Below, piece after piece: positions 15,034 to 22,548 of a stretch of 64,000 nt of DNA; positions within the stretch are counted from its first letter, which is position 1; each line of letters starts with the position of its first letter. The DNA lies in IMG/VR virus record IMGVR_UViG_3300044678_003030, positions 1 to 64,000 of that record; one strand, 5' to 3'. A program made the position numbers and the translations under genes. Source of the DNA: a virus. The notes under the pieces are model-generated. The model did not search any database and had not been told where the DNA came from. It saw only the letters and a program-made list of their open reading frames with translations.

Positions 15034-15398
15034 GCGTCAAGCCCATTTCTCTCCTCTTTACCAGCCAGATCCAAGGCGACTTTTCCCCTGCGGAGGGCCC
15101 TCCTCCTGAGCGCGATGCGGTGTGTAGCTTCGCCGAGCGCTTCAAGTGCGTACGCGAGGTGTGGGAGGTCCATAGCGATCACGCTTACCCCTACTACTAT
15201 CTCGTCGTGGTCGACATCTCGTCTTGCCCTTGGACTGAGCCCTGGACCGAGTGTAAGCGGCAGAGCTTCTTCCTCGCGGTAAACGACGGCTTCTACGACT
15301 TCGTGCCGAAGGGCACGCCGCTTCACCTCGTGTCGTCCGACTGCTTCAAGATGCCTTCATACCCAAAGGGGAAGAAGGTGTACGAGAGGTCAGCGTGA
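15030..15398 (+). CDS. Hypothetical protein, 122 aa
   Basis: Not recognised. GTG start with a strong GGAGGAG ribosome site, overlapping the preceding stop. Aromatic- and beta-rich (YPYYYLVVVDIS) with five cysteines. Confidence 0.65.
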   Translation: MSVKPISLLFTSQIQGDFSPAEGPPPERDAVCSFAERFKCVREVWEVHSDHAYPYYYLVVVDISSCPWTEPWTECKRQSFFLAVNDGFYDFVPKGTPLHLVSSDCFKMPSYPKGKKVYERSA

Positions 15399-15487
15399 TG
15401 CAAGCCACGTCCTCGTTGGTCTTCTGTTGCGTAGCGCTCGCCGTTGCTTTCGGATTTCTCTTTGGCCCGCTATGGATCAAGCCATGA
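15398..15487 (+). CDS. Tiny membrane protein, 29 aa
   Basis: MQATSSLVFCCVALAVAFGF begins a peptide that is essentially one membrane span. It overlaps both neighbours (TGATG and ATGA), which is the main support. Confidence 0.55.
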   Translation: MQATSSLVFCCVALAVAFGFLFGPLWIKP

Positions 15488-15915
15488 ATACTGACGACAA
15501 GTTGCCTTTCTCGATGGGCTGCACCGTGACGCACACGCCGTGTTCGATCTGCCGCGCCGTCGGACGGGAGTCTATCTGTGGGCACCCACGTCCTGATGCG
15601 CCGCCAGCCCACATCCACGAGGACATCGAGTTCATCCCGGTGATCTTCGTTTCTACCCCGCTCGACCGTGTCTCCGTGTTCCGCCGGCTCTACGAAGATC
15701 ACGATGACCACTCTGCACCGGCTCGGTTGTTCTCCGCTGAAGCCATCGAGGCGGCCAAGCTCAACAGCCTTGCCGAAGCGGAGGTCCACCTCGATCGCTT
15801 CCTTCACGCGGTGAAAGATGTCGAGAACGCAGTGTTCGGAAAGCGCGTCGTCTGTGTGCGGCGGCGAGAAGATGGGCACATCACAATCCTGGTTTCGCCG
15901 GAGGTCGTGAAGTGA
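15484..15915 (+). CDS. Hypothetical protein, 143 aa
   Basis: Not recognised. N-terminal CSIC plus a later C-x-H could bind metal; the rest is alpha/beta. A palindrome at 15803-15815 is read in frame as LHAVKD. Confidence 0.65.
   Translation: MNTDDKLPFSMGCTVTHTPCSICRAVGRESICGHPRPDAPPAHIHEDIEFIPVIFVSTPLDRVSVFRRLYEDHDDHSAPARLFSAEAIEAAKLNSLAEAEVHLDRFLHAVKDVENAVFGKRVVCVRRREDGHITILVSPEVVK
15803..15815. repeat. TTCAC-N3-GTGAA palindrome (centre GCG)
   Basis: Inside the 143-aa gene, read as LHAVK. Confidence 0.9.
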
Positions 15916-16175
15916 TGTTCAAGCCCCAGGTGCTGTACATGTCCCGTACGCAGTGGAACCAGATCCGCGAGCTGATGGGATTGCCGCCGTGGTGTGAAGC
16001 CTGCGAGGGCACAGGGTTGATCCCTGGCGGCTACGACGACTGCGGTAGGGAGGCGCAGGCTGTGTGCAGCCACGACCGCAAGGAGATCGACGAGGAGCTT
16101 CGAGCGCAGGAGGACGCCAAGTTTCGCGCTACGTTAGAGGGGATTGCCGCGCGAGAGAGCCTCAAGTCCCTGTGA
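15915..16175 (+). CDS. Small zinc-knuckle protein, 86 aa
   Basis: WCEACEGTGLIPGG is a DnaJ-like CxxCxGxG half-repeat, with two further cysteines and a histidine behind it; the C-terminus is helical. A GTG three bases upstream is an alternative start. Last gene of the rightward operon; it ends overlapping the tail of the convergent gene. Confidence 0.6.
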   Translation: MFKPQVLYMSRTQWNQIRELMGLPPWCEACEGTGLIPGGYDDCGREAQAVCSHDRKEIDEELRAQEDAKFRATLEGIAARESLKSL

Positions 16176-16391
16176 CGTGACCACCACGAACTCGACGCAG
16201 CCAGGGCGCGTCCTGTAGGGTGACGGCCTGTCTTCGATCGTCACCAGCTCCTCACACAAGAACCGTCGCACGACACCCGCGTTGATCTCCTGGCGGGGCT
16301 CAGGTCCTGTGTCACGAAGCCGTCGTAGTACGCCCAGGGCGTGAACTGATAGTGGATGGATGTTCTTCCCGAAGAGGGGTTCTCGCGTCAT
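16134..16391 (-). CDS. Winged-helix-like protein, 85 aa
   Basis: The pattern LSVHALGVLRRLRDTGPEPR, then VVRRFLCEELV, then an SPYRTRPG turn and VVTSQGLEAL matches small phage winged-helix proteins that bind DNA. ATGA overlap with the upstream glycine-rich membrane gene. Convergent with the preceding operon by about 40 bp. Confidence 0.6.
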   Translation of the reverse strand: MTREPLFGKNIHPLSVHALGVLRRLRDTGPEPRQEINAGVVRRFLCEELVTIEDRPSPYRTRPGCVEFVVVTSQGLEALSRGNPL

Positions 16392-16801
16392 GCAAGACCG
16401 AGTACCTCGCGGAGGCCCTTGTTGCCAAGCCACGTCGCCGAGTAGTTCGGCAGCGCCGCGCGGTGGTAGTCACCCAGGGCCTTGGCGAACCCGCTCTCCG
16501 ATCCATTGAGCCCTGCGATGTACGCCTTCGCTTGGTCGTACTCCGCCGAGTGAAGCCTCTGCGCTGCGCCCGACAGCGAGCCGGCCGGCAACCCTGTGAT
16601 CGCCCCACCGATGCCGGCGCCGTAGGCAGCGCGTACACGCCGGTCTCTGTCGGTGGCGTCAGCCGGGGAGGTGAAGTAGCCGATGCCGCCACCAATGGCC
16701 GCGCCAGGGAGAGCTGCCAGCGAGCCATGGGTGAGTCCTGTACGAAGAGGCGACCAGGGTTCGGCGGCGAGCTTCTGGCCGTATTCGTACGCAGCGTTCA
16801 T
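16388..16801 (-). CDS. Glycine-zipper membrane protein, 137 aa (paralogue A)
   Basis: Begins MNAAYEYGQKLAAEPWS, almost the same as the next upstream gene, and shares with it THG, the IPGA/LPGA-type GxxxG helix and a second glycine-rich segment (AAYGAGIGGAITGLPAG). Such glycine-zipper proteins sit in membranes or oligomerise; similar segments occur in phage internal head proteins in this window. A tandem duplication of a virion or injection protein is the simplest reading. Confidence 0.65.
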   Translation of the reverse strand: MNAAYEYGQKLAAEPWSPLRTGLTHGSLAALPGAAIGGGIGYFTSPADATDRDRRVRAAYGAGIGGAITGLPAGSLSGAAQRLHSAEYDQAKAYIAGLNGSESGFAKALGDYHRAALPNYSATWLGNKGLREVLGLA

Positions 16802-16805
16802 GCGA

Positions 16806-17243
16806 TCAACCAGCCCAGGTGCGAGGAAACTTGTTCATCTGCTCTTGAATGCCCTTCCCTCGCATCTCGACGAGGTCGTCGATGATCTTTTGATTCCCGT
16901 AGCCAGGAGGCATGGTGGACATTACCGCGCTGCGAAGCGCTTCCGGCGTCGCCATGTTCTTCGCGTCGTTGAACATGCTCACGTGGTCCTTCTGTTGGAG
17001 CGCGCTGAACCCTCCACCGAGCGTCCCGGTGACGGCGCCTCCAGCGAGCGCCCCCTTGCCGGCTCGCAGCATCCGTTGCTTGCCGGTGTACTCCTTGGGG
17101 GCCGTGCCGTAGCCGAGCGCCCCGCCGATCACAGCGCCAGGGATGGCGCTCTGGGCACCGTGCGTGAGTCCTGCACGCAGGACGCTCCAGGGTTCGGCGG
17201 CGACCTTTGCGAGCCTCTGCCCGTACTCATATGCAGCGTTCAT
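16806..17243 (-). CDS. Glycine-zipper membrane protein, 145 aa (paralogue B)
   Basis: Paralogue of 16388-16801, with the N-terminus MNAAYEYGQRLAKVAAEPWS and two glycine-rich hydrophobic helices (AIPGAVIGGALGYG, GALAGGAVTGTLGGG). The KVA after the YGQ segment recalls the K-T/V-A motif of the 53-64 kb head proteins. A TAGGCT lies 7 nt before the ATG and there is no Shine-Dalgarno, so the transcript is probably leaderless. Confidence 0.7.
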   Translation of the reverse strand: MNAAYEYGQRLAKVAAEPWSVLRAGLTHGAQSAIPGAVIGGALGYGTAPKEYTGKQRMLRAGKGALAGGAVTGTLGGGFSALQQKDHVSMFNDAKNMATPEALRSAVMSTMPPGYGNQKIIDDLVEMRGKGIQEQMNKFPRTWAG

Positions 17244-17250
17244 GGACTCA

Positions 17251-17256
17251 AGCCTA
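17251..17256 (-). promoter_or_regulatory. Leaderless-type -10 element TAGGCT
   Basis: Seven bases before the ATG at 17243. Confidence 0.6.
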
Positions 17257-17279
17257 GCGCAGGCGCTATCTTGCGTCTC

Positions 17280-17372
17280 GGTAGTGTGGCCGATCGGAAG
17301 GCAGCCGCGAGGCGAGCAGCGTACCTGGACGCAGGGCTGTTCACATGGAGGGTTCGAATCCCCCTGCTACCG
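17280..17372 (+). tRNA. tRNA-like sequence, class II shape, anticodon unresolved
   Basis: The ends fit a tRNA: acceptor GGTAGTG pairs with TGCTACC (two G-U), the D arm TGGCCGATCGGAAGGC has the three-pair stem and GG of serine-type tRNAs, and the T arm has GGTTCGAATCC in the right place. At 93 nt it would be a long-variable-arm tRNA (Ser or Leu type). The middle does not fold normally: I find no 7-nt anticodon loop with U33, and one T-stem pair is A-C. It may be a degenerate tRNA, an unusual one, or a mimic. No CCA is encoded. Confidence 0.5.
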
Positions 17373-17597
17373 CTACTTGCGGCGCGAGAGCTCTTCCCCG
17401 AAGCGGGCGAGGGAGAGGTACTCGATCGAGTGGACGAAGTCGGCCTCGCCGAGCTCCAGCCGGTCGAGCGTCTTGACGTCTTGTGCGAGCTTCATGGTCA
17501 TCGGGAAGATGCGCCAGGGCGGGATCTTCCGCCAGCGGTCGTCTTCGAACCAACCCACCAGGAGCACCAGAAACGAGAACACGATGTCGAGCAGCAT
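17373..17597 (-). CDS. Small membrane protein, 74 aa
   Basis: Start ATG overlaps the upstream TAA (TAATG). One N-terminal span (MLLDIVFSFLVLLVGWF) followed by a soluble helical tail. Unrecognised. Confidence 0.65.
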   Translation of the reverse strand: MLLDIVFSFLVLLVGWFEDDRWRKIPPWRIFPMTMKLAQDVKTLDRLELGEADFVHSIEYLSLARFGEELSRRK

Positions 17598-17713
17598 TAC
17601 TTGCCTGATCCCATGGTGTAACCGGCCATGTAGAAGAGCCACGACAAGACGAGCAGAAGGGAGGCCACAAGCACCTTCTTCGCATAGCGCCGGATCTGGT
17701 CGAGATCGCTCAT
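17597..17713 (-). CDS. Tiny membrane protein, 38 aa
   Basis: Basic N-terminus (MSDLDQIRRYAKK) then one span (VLVASLLLVLSWLFYMAGYT). Overlaps both neighbours. Unrecognised. Confidence 0.65.
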   Translation of the reverse strand: MSDLDQIRRYAKKVLVASLLLVLSWLFYMAGYTMGSGK

Positions 17714-17913
17714 GGCGTTAGAGTAGTGGAACGACTTAGGACCCACCACGCCCACCCAGCCAGTAGGATCCACGCGTAGAGCGGGCTGATGGCTTTCGGC
17801 GTCGCCCCATCTTCGCAGAAGTGGCAGGTGCCATTGAGCCGTTCGTACTCCGGCAGTAGCCACCGTCGGGTACACGAGCACTTGCGGCAGACTGCGGTGA
17901 CTTCGATAGCCAT
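17710..17913 (-). CDS. Zinc-ribbon membrane protein, 67 aa
   Basis: CRKCSC and CHFC, 21 residues apart, form a zinc ribbon, followed by a C-terminal span (YAWILLAGWAWWVL). ATGA overlaps join it to its neighbours. Unrecognised. Confidence 0.65.
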   Translation of the reverse strand: MAIEVTAVCRKCSCTRRWLLPEYERLNGTCHFCEDGATPKAISPLYAWILLAGWAWWVLSRSTTLTP

Positions 17914-18242
17914 CAAAGTAGCTGAGTTGGGAGGAACGGCGCCGGGATGAGGCGCTTGTAGTAGAAGACGCACTTGTAGTCAGGTGCGTGCGCGCTGCGC
18001 TCAGCTTCTTCAGCGTACAGCGACGCGCCTGCGAACATGATGAGGAGACCGATCTTGCCCCCGCGAGGCAGGTCCTTGCCCCACAGTTGGACCCTCGACC
18101 AGTCCCCGTCGAACGTCAGGGCTCCGCCTTGGGCCTTCTCGGAGTACTTCAGCTCTACCGCTGTTCCTCCAAGGAGTTCGTGGAGGTCTGCCCCGTCTTC
18201 ACGCAGTGAACTCGCCCGAGCAGGGCCTACGAAGACGCGCAT
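17913..18242 (-). CDS. One-module relative of the next gene, 109 aa
   Basis: MRVFVGPARASSLREDGADL followed by HELLGG matches the start of each half of the upstream 247-aa protein, and the end (YKCVFYYKRLIPAP) matches its module ends. So this is a single copy of a module of about 110 residues. Role unknown; a beta-rich binding domain is likely. Confidence 0.65.
   Translation of the reverse strand: MRVFVGPARASSLREDGADLHELLGGTAVELKYSEKAQGGALTFDGDWSRVQLWGKDLPRGGKIGLLIMFAGASLYAEEAERSAHAPDYKCVFYYKRLIPAPFLPTQLL
18198..18210. repeat. TTCAC-N3-GTGAA palindrome (centre GCA)
   Basis: Inside the 109-aa module gene. Confidence 0.9.
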
Positions 18243-18970
18243 GCGGCCTCCTTCTTCACAGCAGGGACGATGCCAGCGAAGCTGTAGACGCAGTCCATGC
18301 CGTCAACGTCAACAGAGGCCGGCACGCGTGCGCCCTCGACGTAGATGTCGCCATTCGTGGTCGCGATGAGAAAGCCGAAGAGACGGCGAGGCGGCGTGTG
18401 AGGCGCCCAGGCATCACGCAGGGAGACCCCTGGTTCTCCGTAGCACGTCGCGATGTTCGTGTGGTCGATGCTGTTGGTCCGTAGCGAGAACGAGGCGCAG
18501 CCGAAGAGCTCGACGAGGTTCGAACGGGAGTCGTCCACGGCTGCGAACGACGGAGGGCCGACGAAGATGCGGAAGGTGACAGCCTTGACCGGGCTCGCCT
18601 TCGGGGGTGTGCGGACACGAGCGACTGCGTACAGATCCGTGGCTTCCACCTCGGGATCCGTGCGGCGAACGACGCCTTCCAGGTAGAGCTCGGTCCCGTC
18701 TGCGTCGACGAGGAGGCCGAACGCAGCATCATCCGCTGGCAACAACGGAGCCCATGCCCACCCATCAGGTCCCAGCATGGGCAGAGTAGCTGCCAGCCGT
18801 CGGGACGTCGGATCCATGCCGTAGAAGGAGACGTGGCTCAGGCTCATGGACATGTGCAGGCGCATGTTCACGGCGCCGAAGAGCTCGACGAGGTTCGATC
18901 TGTTTGGCAGGACGTCTGCCATCTTCGCAGGGCCCAGGAAGACACGCAGGGATCGGTACAGGGTGCTCAC
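18227..18970 (-). CDS. Two-module protein, 247 aa
   Basis: GTG start overlapping the upstream TGA (GTGA). Two tandem modules each open with RVFLGP or RIFVGP, then SNLVELFG, a WAP segment, LFGFLI or AFGLLV, and close with DLYAVARV or DCVYSFAGIVPA. The downstream gene is a third copy. The phage origin of the module is unclear. Confidence 0.65.
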   Translation of the reverse strand: MSTLYRSLRVFLGPAKMADVLPNRSNLVELFGAVNMRLHMSMSLSHVSFYGMDPTSRRLAATLPMLGPDGWAWAPLLPADDAAFGLLVDADGTELYLEGVVRRTDPEVEATDLYAVARVRTPPKASPVKAVTFRIFVGPPSFAAVDDSRSNLVELFGCASFSLRTNSIDHTNIATCYGEPGVSLRDAWAPHTPPRRLFGFLIATTNGDIYVEGARVPASVDVDGMDCVYSFAGIVPAVKKEAACASS

Positions 18971-20706
18971 TTGACCTCCCTTGCCTTCGGCGACCACAGC
19001 TCGATCCGGTCGAACGTGCAGGAGAGGGTCTCACGGAACACGCTGCCAGCGGCCTGACAGGTGTAGGTTTCGGGCCTCGCCGTGAGTCCGAAGAGGCGGA
19101 ACCCCATTCGTGAGCCTTGCCCGTGAGGAGGGCGAAACAGGATGCCGAAGTCGCGCTTGGTGTGGAGCGATTGGTTGAGGTCGTTGTTCGCGTTCGGGAA
19201 GAGGCGGAGAACGAGTGGGCTGCCCTCGATCAGCGCGGCGTCGATGGTGAAGATGTTGCCACCGATCGTGAACTGCCCCAAGGGCGTGGGCAGCACGTCA
19301 CGGACGTCATCCGGGGCGCCAGGGAAGTAGGAGATGTCGTCGGGGTGGTAGGCCGTGTAGACGGCGCCCACTGTGCCGGCGATCTTCGTCATCGAGGCAG
19401 CGTCGGCGGCAGCTTGCTGGTTGCAGGTACGACACGGTCGCTTGCAGCGGGTTCGTGTTGCGTCGTCGGCTAGCGTAGCGTCTTCTCGTTGGTCTGTCTT
19501 CGACGCTGTTTCGCGACGCTCCGCCGCCTCCACGCGCTCCATGATCTTGTCGTTCACGCCCGGCGCTGCTTGCATCTTGATGGCGTCTTCCCTCGGCGAC
19601 TTGCATTCCTTCCGCATGGCTTCGAGCTCGTTCTTGACCGCCTTGACCGACGCCGAGGAGAGAGACAGCGTGAACCCCCGCTTCAGTGGAGCATCCCGAT
19701 ACTCCCGGGCGTTCAGCACGACCTGGGGCGAGAAGTACACGTCGGCGTAGCACATGACGGCGGCGTCGAACCATGCGTGGTCCTGGCCAAGGACCTTGAC
19801 CCCGCTGAACATGATGACGGGGGCGAACAGCAGCTCCTTCGTGATCCTGCACCACCTTTCACGCTTTTCCTCTGGGAGCGCCTCCCACTCACCGGGCACA
19901 CGCGCGATGGTCTGACCGTAGGCGACCTTCGCGAGCGATCGGATGTTGGCTCCGTGGAGCAGGTCCACGGCGGCTTCGAGGAACTTGCTGACGAAGCCGG
20001 CGTTCTCGACCGCGAACTCGATCTTGTTCGACTTGACAGCTTCGACGAGCTCGGCGAGGCGCATCCGGTCACCGGGGTCGCGCATGTCATCCAGCGAGAA
20101 TCCCAGCTTGTGGAGCACCGTCGCGATGGTGATCTCGGGGAGCTTCTTCTCCTTCTCGATGTCCGCGAAGTTGATCTTGCGCCCCTTGAGCATGTTGTTG
20201 ACGATCTCTGCGAAGGGGAACTGGAGGGCGTCGACGGTCAGCGGATGACGAGAGCACTTCGGGTGTGCCATGCCGGGCTTGTAGCGGCTCAGCCGCACGA
20301 CAAGCTGCTCGAAGATCACCTTGTCGTCGGTTCCCTTCATCGCGGTGAGGTCGACGTAGTGGAGCAGCATCTTGAACGCGGTACGGAGCAGCTCGATGTC
20401 GATCTTCTCTGGGTTCCATGCGAGCTGTGCGTTCTGCACGACCTTCGCGCGATCAGGTTCCCGCGCGAGTTCGATGAGGCTCTCGACGTAGAGTGCGTAG
20501 AGGCGTGACGGCGCGCTGTAGATGAAGTTGGCTCCGTTCACGTCGGAGTGGTCCAGCACATTCTTCGCGATGGAGAGGAGCTTGGTGCGCTCTCCGTTGG
20601 AGACGCTGTACCAGTTGACGCTCAGGATCCCCTCGCGCATCCAGAGGGTGTAGACCGCGCCCATCCAGGCGGCCTCAGCGATGGCTTCGATAACGTTCGA
20701 GTTCAT
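18967..20706 (-). CDS. Hypothetical protein, 579 aa
   Basis: Not recognised. The first ~360 residues are helical. Around residues 390-440 comes a charged linker with a cysteine pair cluster (CKRPCRTC), then a C-terminal beta-rich part (from about residue 455) whose end (FRETLSCTFDRIELWSPK) recalls the module ends of the next gene. It could be the anchor of a complex built with the two module proteins downstream. A palindrome lies 13-25 bp upstream of the start. Confidence 0.65.
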   Translation of the reverse strand: MNSNVIEAIAEAAWMGAVYTLWMREGILSVNWYSVSNGERTKLLSIAKNVLDHSDVNGANFIYSAPSRLYALYVESLIELAREPDRAKVVQNAQLAWNPEKIDIELLRTAFKMLLHYVDLTAMKGTDDKVIFEQLVVRLSRYKPGMAHPKCSRHPLTVDALQFPFAEIVNNMLKGRKINFADIEKEKKLPEITIATVLHKLGFSLDDMRDPGDRMRLAELVEAVKSNKIEFAVENAGFVSKFLEAAVDLLHGANIRSLAKVAYGQTIARVPGEWEALPEEKRERWCRITKELLFAPVIMFSGVKVLGQDHAWFDAAVMCYADVYFSPQVVLNAREYRDAPLKRGFTLSLSSASVKAVKNELEAMRKECKSPREDAIKMQAAPGVNDKIMERVEAAERRETASKTDQREDATLADDATRTRCKRPCRTCNQQAAADAASMTKIAGTVGAVYTAYHPDDISYFPGAPDDVRDVLPTPLGQFTIGGNIFTIDAALIEGSPLVLRLFPNANNDLNQSLHTKRDFGILFRPPHGQGSRMGFRLFGLTARPETYTCQAAGSVFRETLSCTFDRIELWSPKAREVK

Positions 20707-20718
20707 GGGCCGGAGTGT

Positions 20719-20731
20719 TTCACGCGGTGAA
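20719..20731. repeat. TTCAC-N3-GTGAA palindrome (centre GCG)
   Basis: Between the divergent 579-aa gene and the 20749 promoter. Confidence 0.9.
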
Positions 20732-20748
20732 GTTGTGGGTCAAGGGTC

Positions 20749-20776
20749 TGAAAAGGGGAGTCCGCCCAGGTATAAG
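20749..20776 (+). promoter_or_regulatory. TATAAG-class promoter
   Basis: TGAAA, 17-bp spacer, TATAAG; leader has AACC-AAC-GGTT at 20791-20801. Confidence 0.7.
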
Positions 20777-20815
20777 AAGATGAGCCGATCAACCAACGGT
20801 TCAAGGAGATCTCCC

Positions 20816-21322
20816 ATGAGCGACGCATTCCGCCTTGTTCTCGCCGCCATCGACAACACCGTCGCGGACCCCGAGATGGGGTGCAAGTACTTCCGTCGGC
20901 CCTCCGGGTCGTACGTGCCTGCCCTCCGGGCGGAGGGGGATAGCGAGGGCCCCATGGCCGTCGCAGCGCTCCGTGTCGCTACGGAGACGGCCTGCGTGGA
21001 GATCACGAAGGAGGTGCGGAAGGCCGGCACCTCCTTCGGGAAGTGCAGGTACTTCAAGGTGCCCTTGCCAGGGGTCGAGGCCGCGTGCCTCTTCTCCGAT
21101 CTTCCTCTCGGTACCGTGCTCGCGGTCGTCGTCGGCCAGCACGGGGTCGAGTTGGTCGCTCCGGGGGTGCAGCCGCAGATGGTCAACTTCTCGACCATCT
21201 GCGTCGGCTCGGGGGAGAACCCCGAGGAGGAGCCCACGCGCGAGAACGCGCGTGTGTACTTCTGGGCGCCCGGCCGGGTTCTCCCCAGGCAGACAATCGC
21301 ACCTGTCGTCAAGCTCGGCTGA
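20816..21322 (+). CDS. Hypothetical protein, 168 aa, single-gene unit
   Basis: Not recognised. Preceded by AAGGAG and a 40-nt leader. Helical N-terminus (FRLVLAAIDNTV), then mixed; the central YFKVPLPGVEAACLF region is beta-like. Own promoter and terminator, like the other TATAAG-class genes. Confidence 0.7.
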   Translation: MSDAFRLVLAAIDNTVADPEMGCKYFRRPSGSYVPALRAEGDSEGPMAVAALRVATETACVEITKEVRKAGTSFGKCRYFKVPLPGVEAACLFSDLPLGTVLAVVVGQHGVELVAPGVQPQMVNFSTICVGSGENPEEEPTRENARVYFWAPGRVLPRQTIAPVVKLG

Positions 21323-21367
21323 GCCTGACGTACCCCAACGGCGCCTGCGCGTTTCAGCGGGCAGAAG

Positions 21368-21389
21368 AGGGCGGCAAGCCCTTTTCTTT
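21368..21389 (+). terminator. Rho-independent terminator
   Basis: AGGGC-GGCAA-GCCCT hairpin followed by TTTCTTT. Confidence 0.65.
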
Positions 21390-21412
21390 ATCCCTCAGCG
21401 AGTTCACTCGCT

Positions 21413-21418
21413 TATCGT
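21413..21418 (+). promoter_or_regulatory. Leaderless-type -10 element TATCGT
   Basis: Seven bases before the ATG at 21426, which has no Shine-Dalgarno. Confidence 0.55.
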
Positions 21419-21425
21419 TTGTTTG

Positions 21426-22220
21426 ATGCCCCTGCGACGCCCGACCCGTTCGAAGCTCGTCTTTGTCGCGAGCGACATCCACTTCGACCTACACGATCCG
21501 CCCACTTGGAGGGCGTTTGCAGCTTGCGTGAAGCGCGTGCAGCCTGATGAGATCATCCTCGCAGGAGACGTGATCGACTTCGGCATGCTGCACCACCACT
21601 TCAAGCCCGGGATGCGCGACCCGATCAACGCGATCGAGCAGATAACCTGCGCGGTGCGCGAGATCAACGCGGTGCGTGAGTACACCAAGCGCCTGCGCTT
21701 GCTTTCAGGCAACCATGAGGAGCGGTGGGACAAGTACATCCACGGGCCTACGCCCTTCGTCCTCGAAGGCGCCAAGGGCCTTCGCCTTCATGACCAGCTC
21801 AAGGTGCAGGGCCTGCGGCATGACGTCGAATGGGTGGAGGAGGGCCGAGGCACGCTCGGGATCCGCGTAGGCCCGTTCATGATTCGGCACGGTCACATGC
21901 AGTCAGGCCGCTTCGGGGGTGGCGAGCACCTCGCCGCCAACCGCATCAAGAAGAACAACGGGCAGTCCGAGCTCTTCGGCCACTTTCACCGTGGGCAGCT
22001 CATGGTCTACACGGCCTTCGGCCGAGACACGACCTGCATCGCCAACCCGTGCATGACGGGCTACCACGACTACGCAGGGCACTCGAACTGGCAGAGAGGC
22101 TTCACGGCGCTGGAGCTACACGCGCCGGACTTCGAGCGTGTGACGGCGTATCCGGTGCTCGCCACGAACGGGGTATTCTCGTGGGGTGGGTACACCTACG
22201 ACGGGAACGGGCTCGCCTGA
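21426..22220 (+). CDS. Calcineurin-type metallophosphoesterase, 264 aa
   Basis: All five metal-binding blocks are visible in order: SDIH (residues 16-19), GDVID (47-51), SGNHE (94-98), RHGH (154-157) and GHFH (185-188). This is a complete binuclear phosphoesterase site. Phage members act on nucleotides, RNA 2',3' ends or host signalling nucleotides, and some on phosphoproteins; the substrate here cannot be told. It probably has a leaderless transcript and its 3' end abuts the next TATAAG promoter. Confidence 0.9.
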   Translation: MPLRRPTRSKLVFVASDIHFDLHDPPTWRAFAACVKRVQPDEIILAGDVIDFGMLHHHFKPGMRDPINAIEQITCAVREINAVREYTKRLRLLSGNHEERWDKYIHGPTPFVLEGAKGLRLHDQLKVQGLRHDVEWVEEGRGTLGIRVGPFMIRHGHMQSGRFGGGEHLAANRIKKNNGQSELFGHFHRGQLMVYTAFGRDTTCIANPCMTGYHDYAGHSNWQRGFTALELHAPDFERVTAYPVLATNGVFSWGGYTYDGNGLA

Positions 22221-22245
22221 AACATGGTGGCGCCTCGGGTATAAG
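22218..22245 (+). promoter_or_regulatory. TATAAG-class promoter
   Basis: TGAAA (overlapping the preceding stop), 17-bp spacer, TATAAG. The leader carries AGCGC-GTGGT-GCGCT at 22256-22270. Confidence 0.7.
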
Positions 22246-22292
22246 GAGATAGACAAGCGCGTGGTGCGCTGCGTCTCACCCGGGAGTTTTCC

Positions 22293-22496
22293 ATGGATAT
22301 CCAGGTCAAGAATCGCTACGAGACTCTGGTCGCTGCCGATTGCTATTACTCTCAAGCGGAGACGCGCGTGGCTGCCCGAGCGTATGCACACGCGCTTCTC
22401 GAAGACGGCGTGATTGCCGACCGGAAGGCGGCCCGTCAGATTCTGGATGAGGTGGCTCGTGAGGGGAACGCCGCTACTACGCCTCAAGACGTGTAG
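22293..22496 (+). CDS. Small helical protein, 67 aa, single-gene unit
   Basis: Not recognised. Compact all-helix protein (YSQAETRVAARAYAHALLED, then RKAARQILDEVAREG). Preceded by GGGAG, followed by a textbook terminator. Confidence 0.7.
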   Translation: MDIQVKNRYETLVAADCYYSQAETRVAARAYAHALLEDGVIADRKAARQILDEVAREGNAATTPQDV

Positions 22497-22500
22497 CGGT

Positions 22501-22527
22501 GACGGGCGGTGCAACGCCCGTCTTTTT
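22501..22527 (+). terminator. Rho-independent terminator
   Basis: GACGGGCG-GTGCAA-CGCCCGTC followed by TTTTT. Confidence 0.9.
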
Positions 22528-22529
22528 GT

Positions 22530-22542
22530 TTCACGCCGTGAA
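22530..22542. repeat. TTCAC-N3-GTGAA palindrome (centre GCC)
   Basis: Between a terminator and the end of groES. Confidence 0.9.
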
Positions 22543-22548
22543 CGTCGA

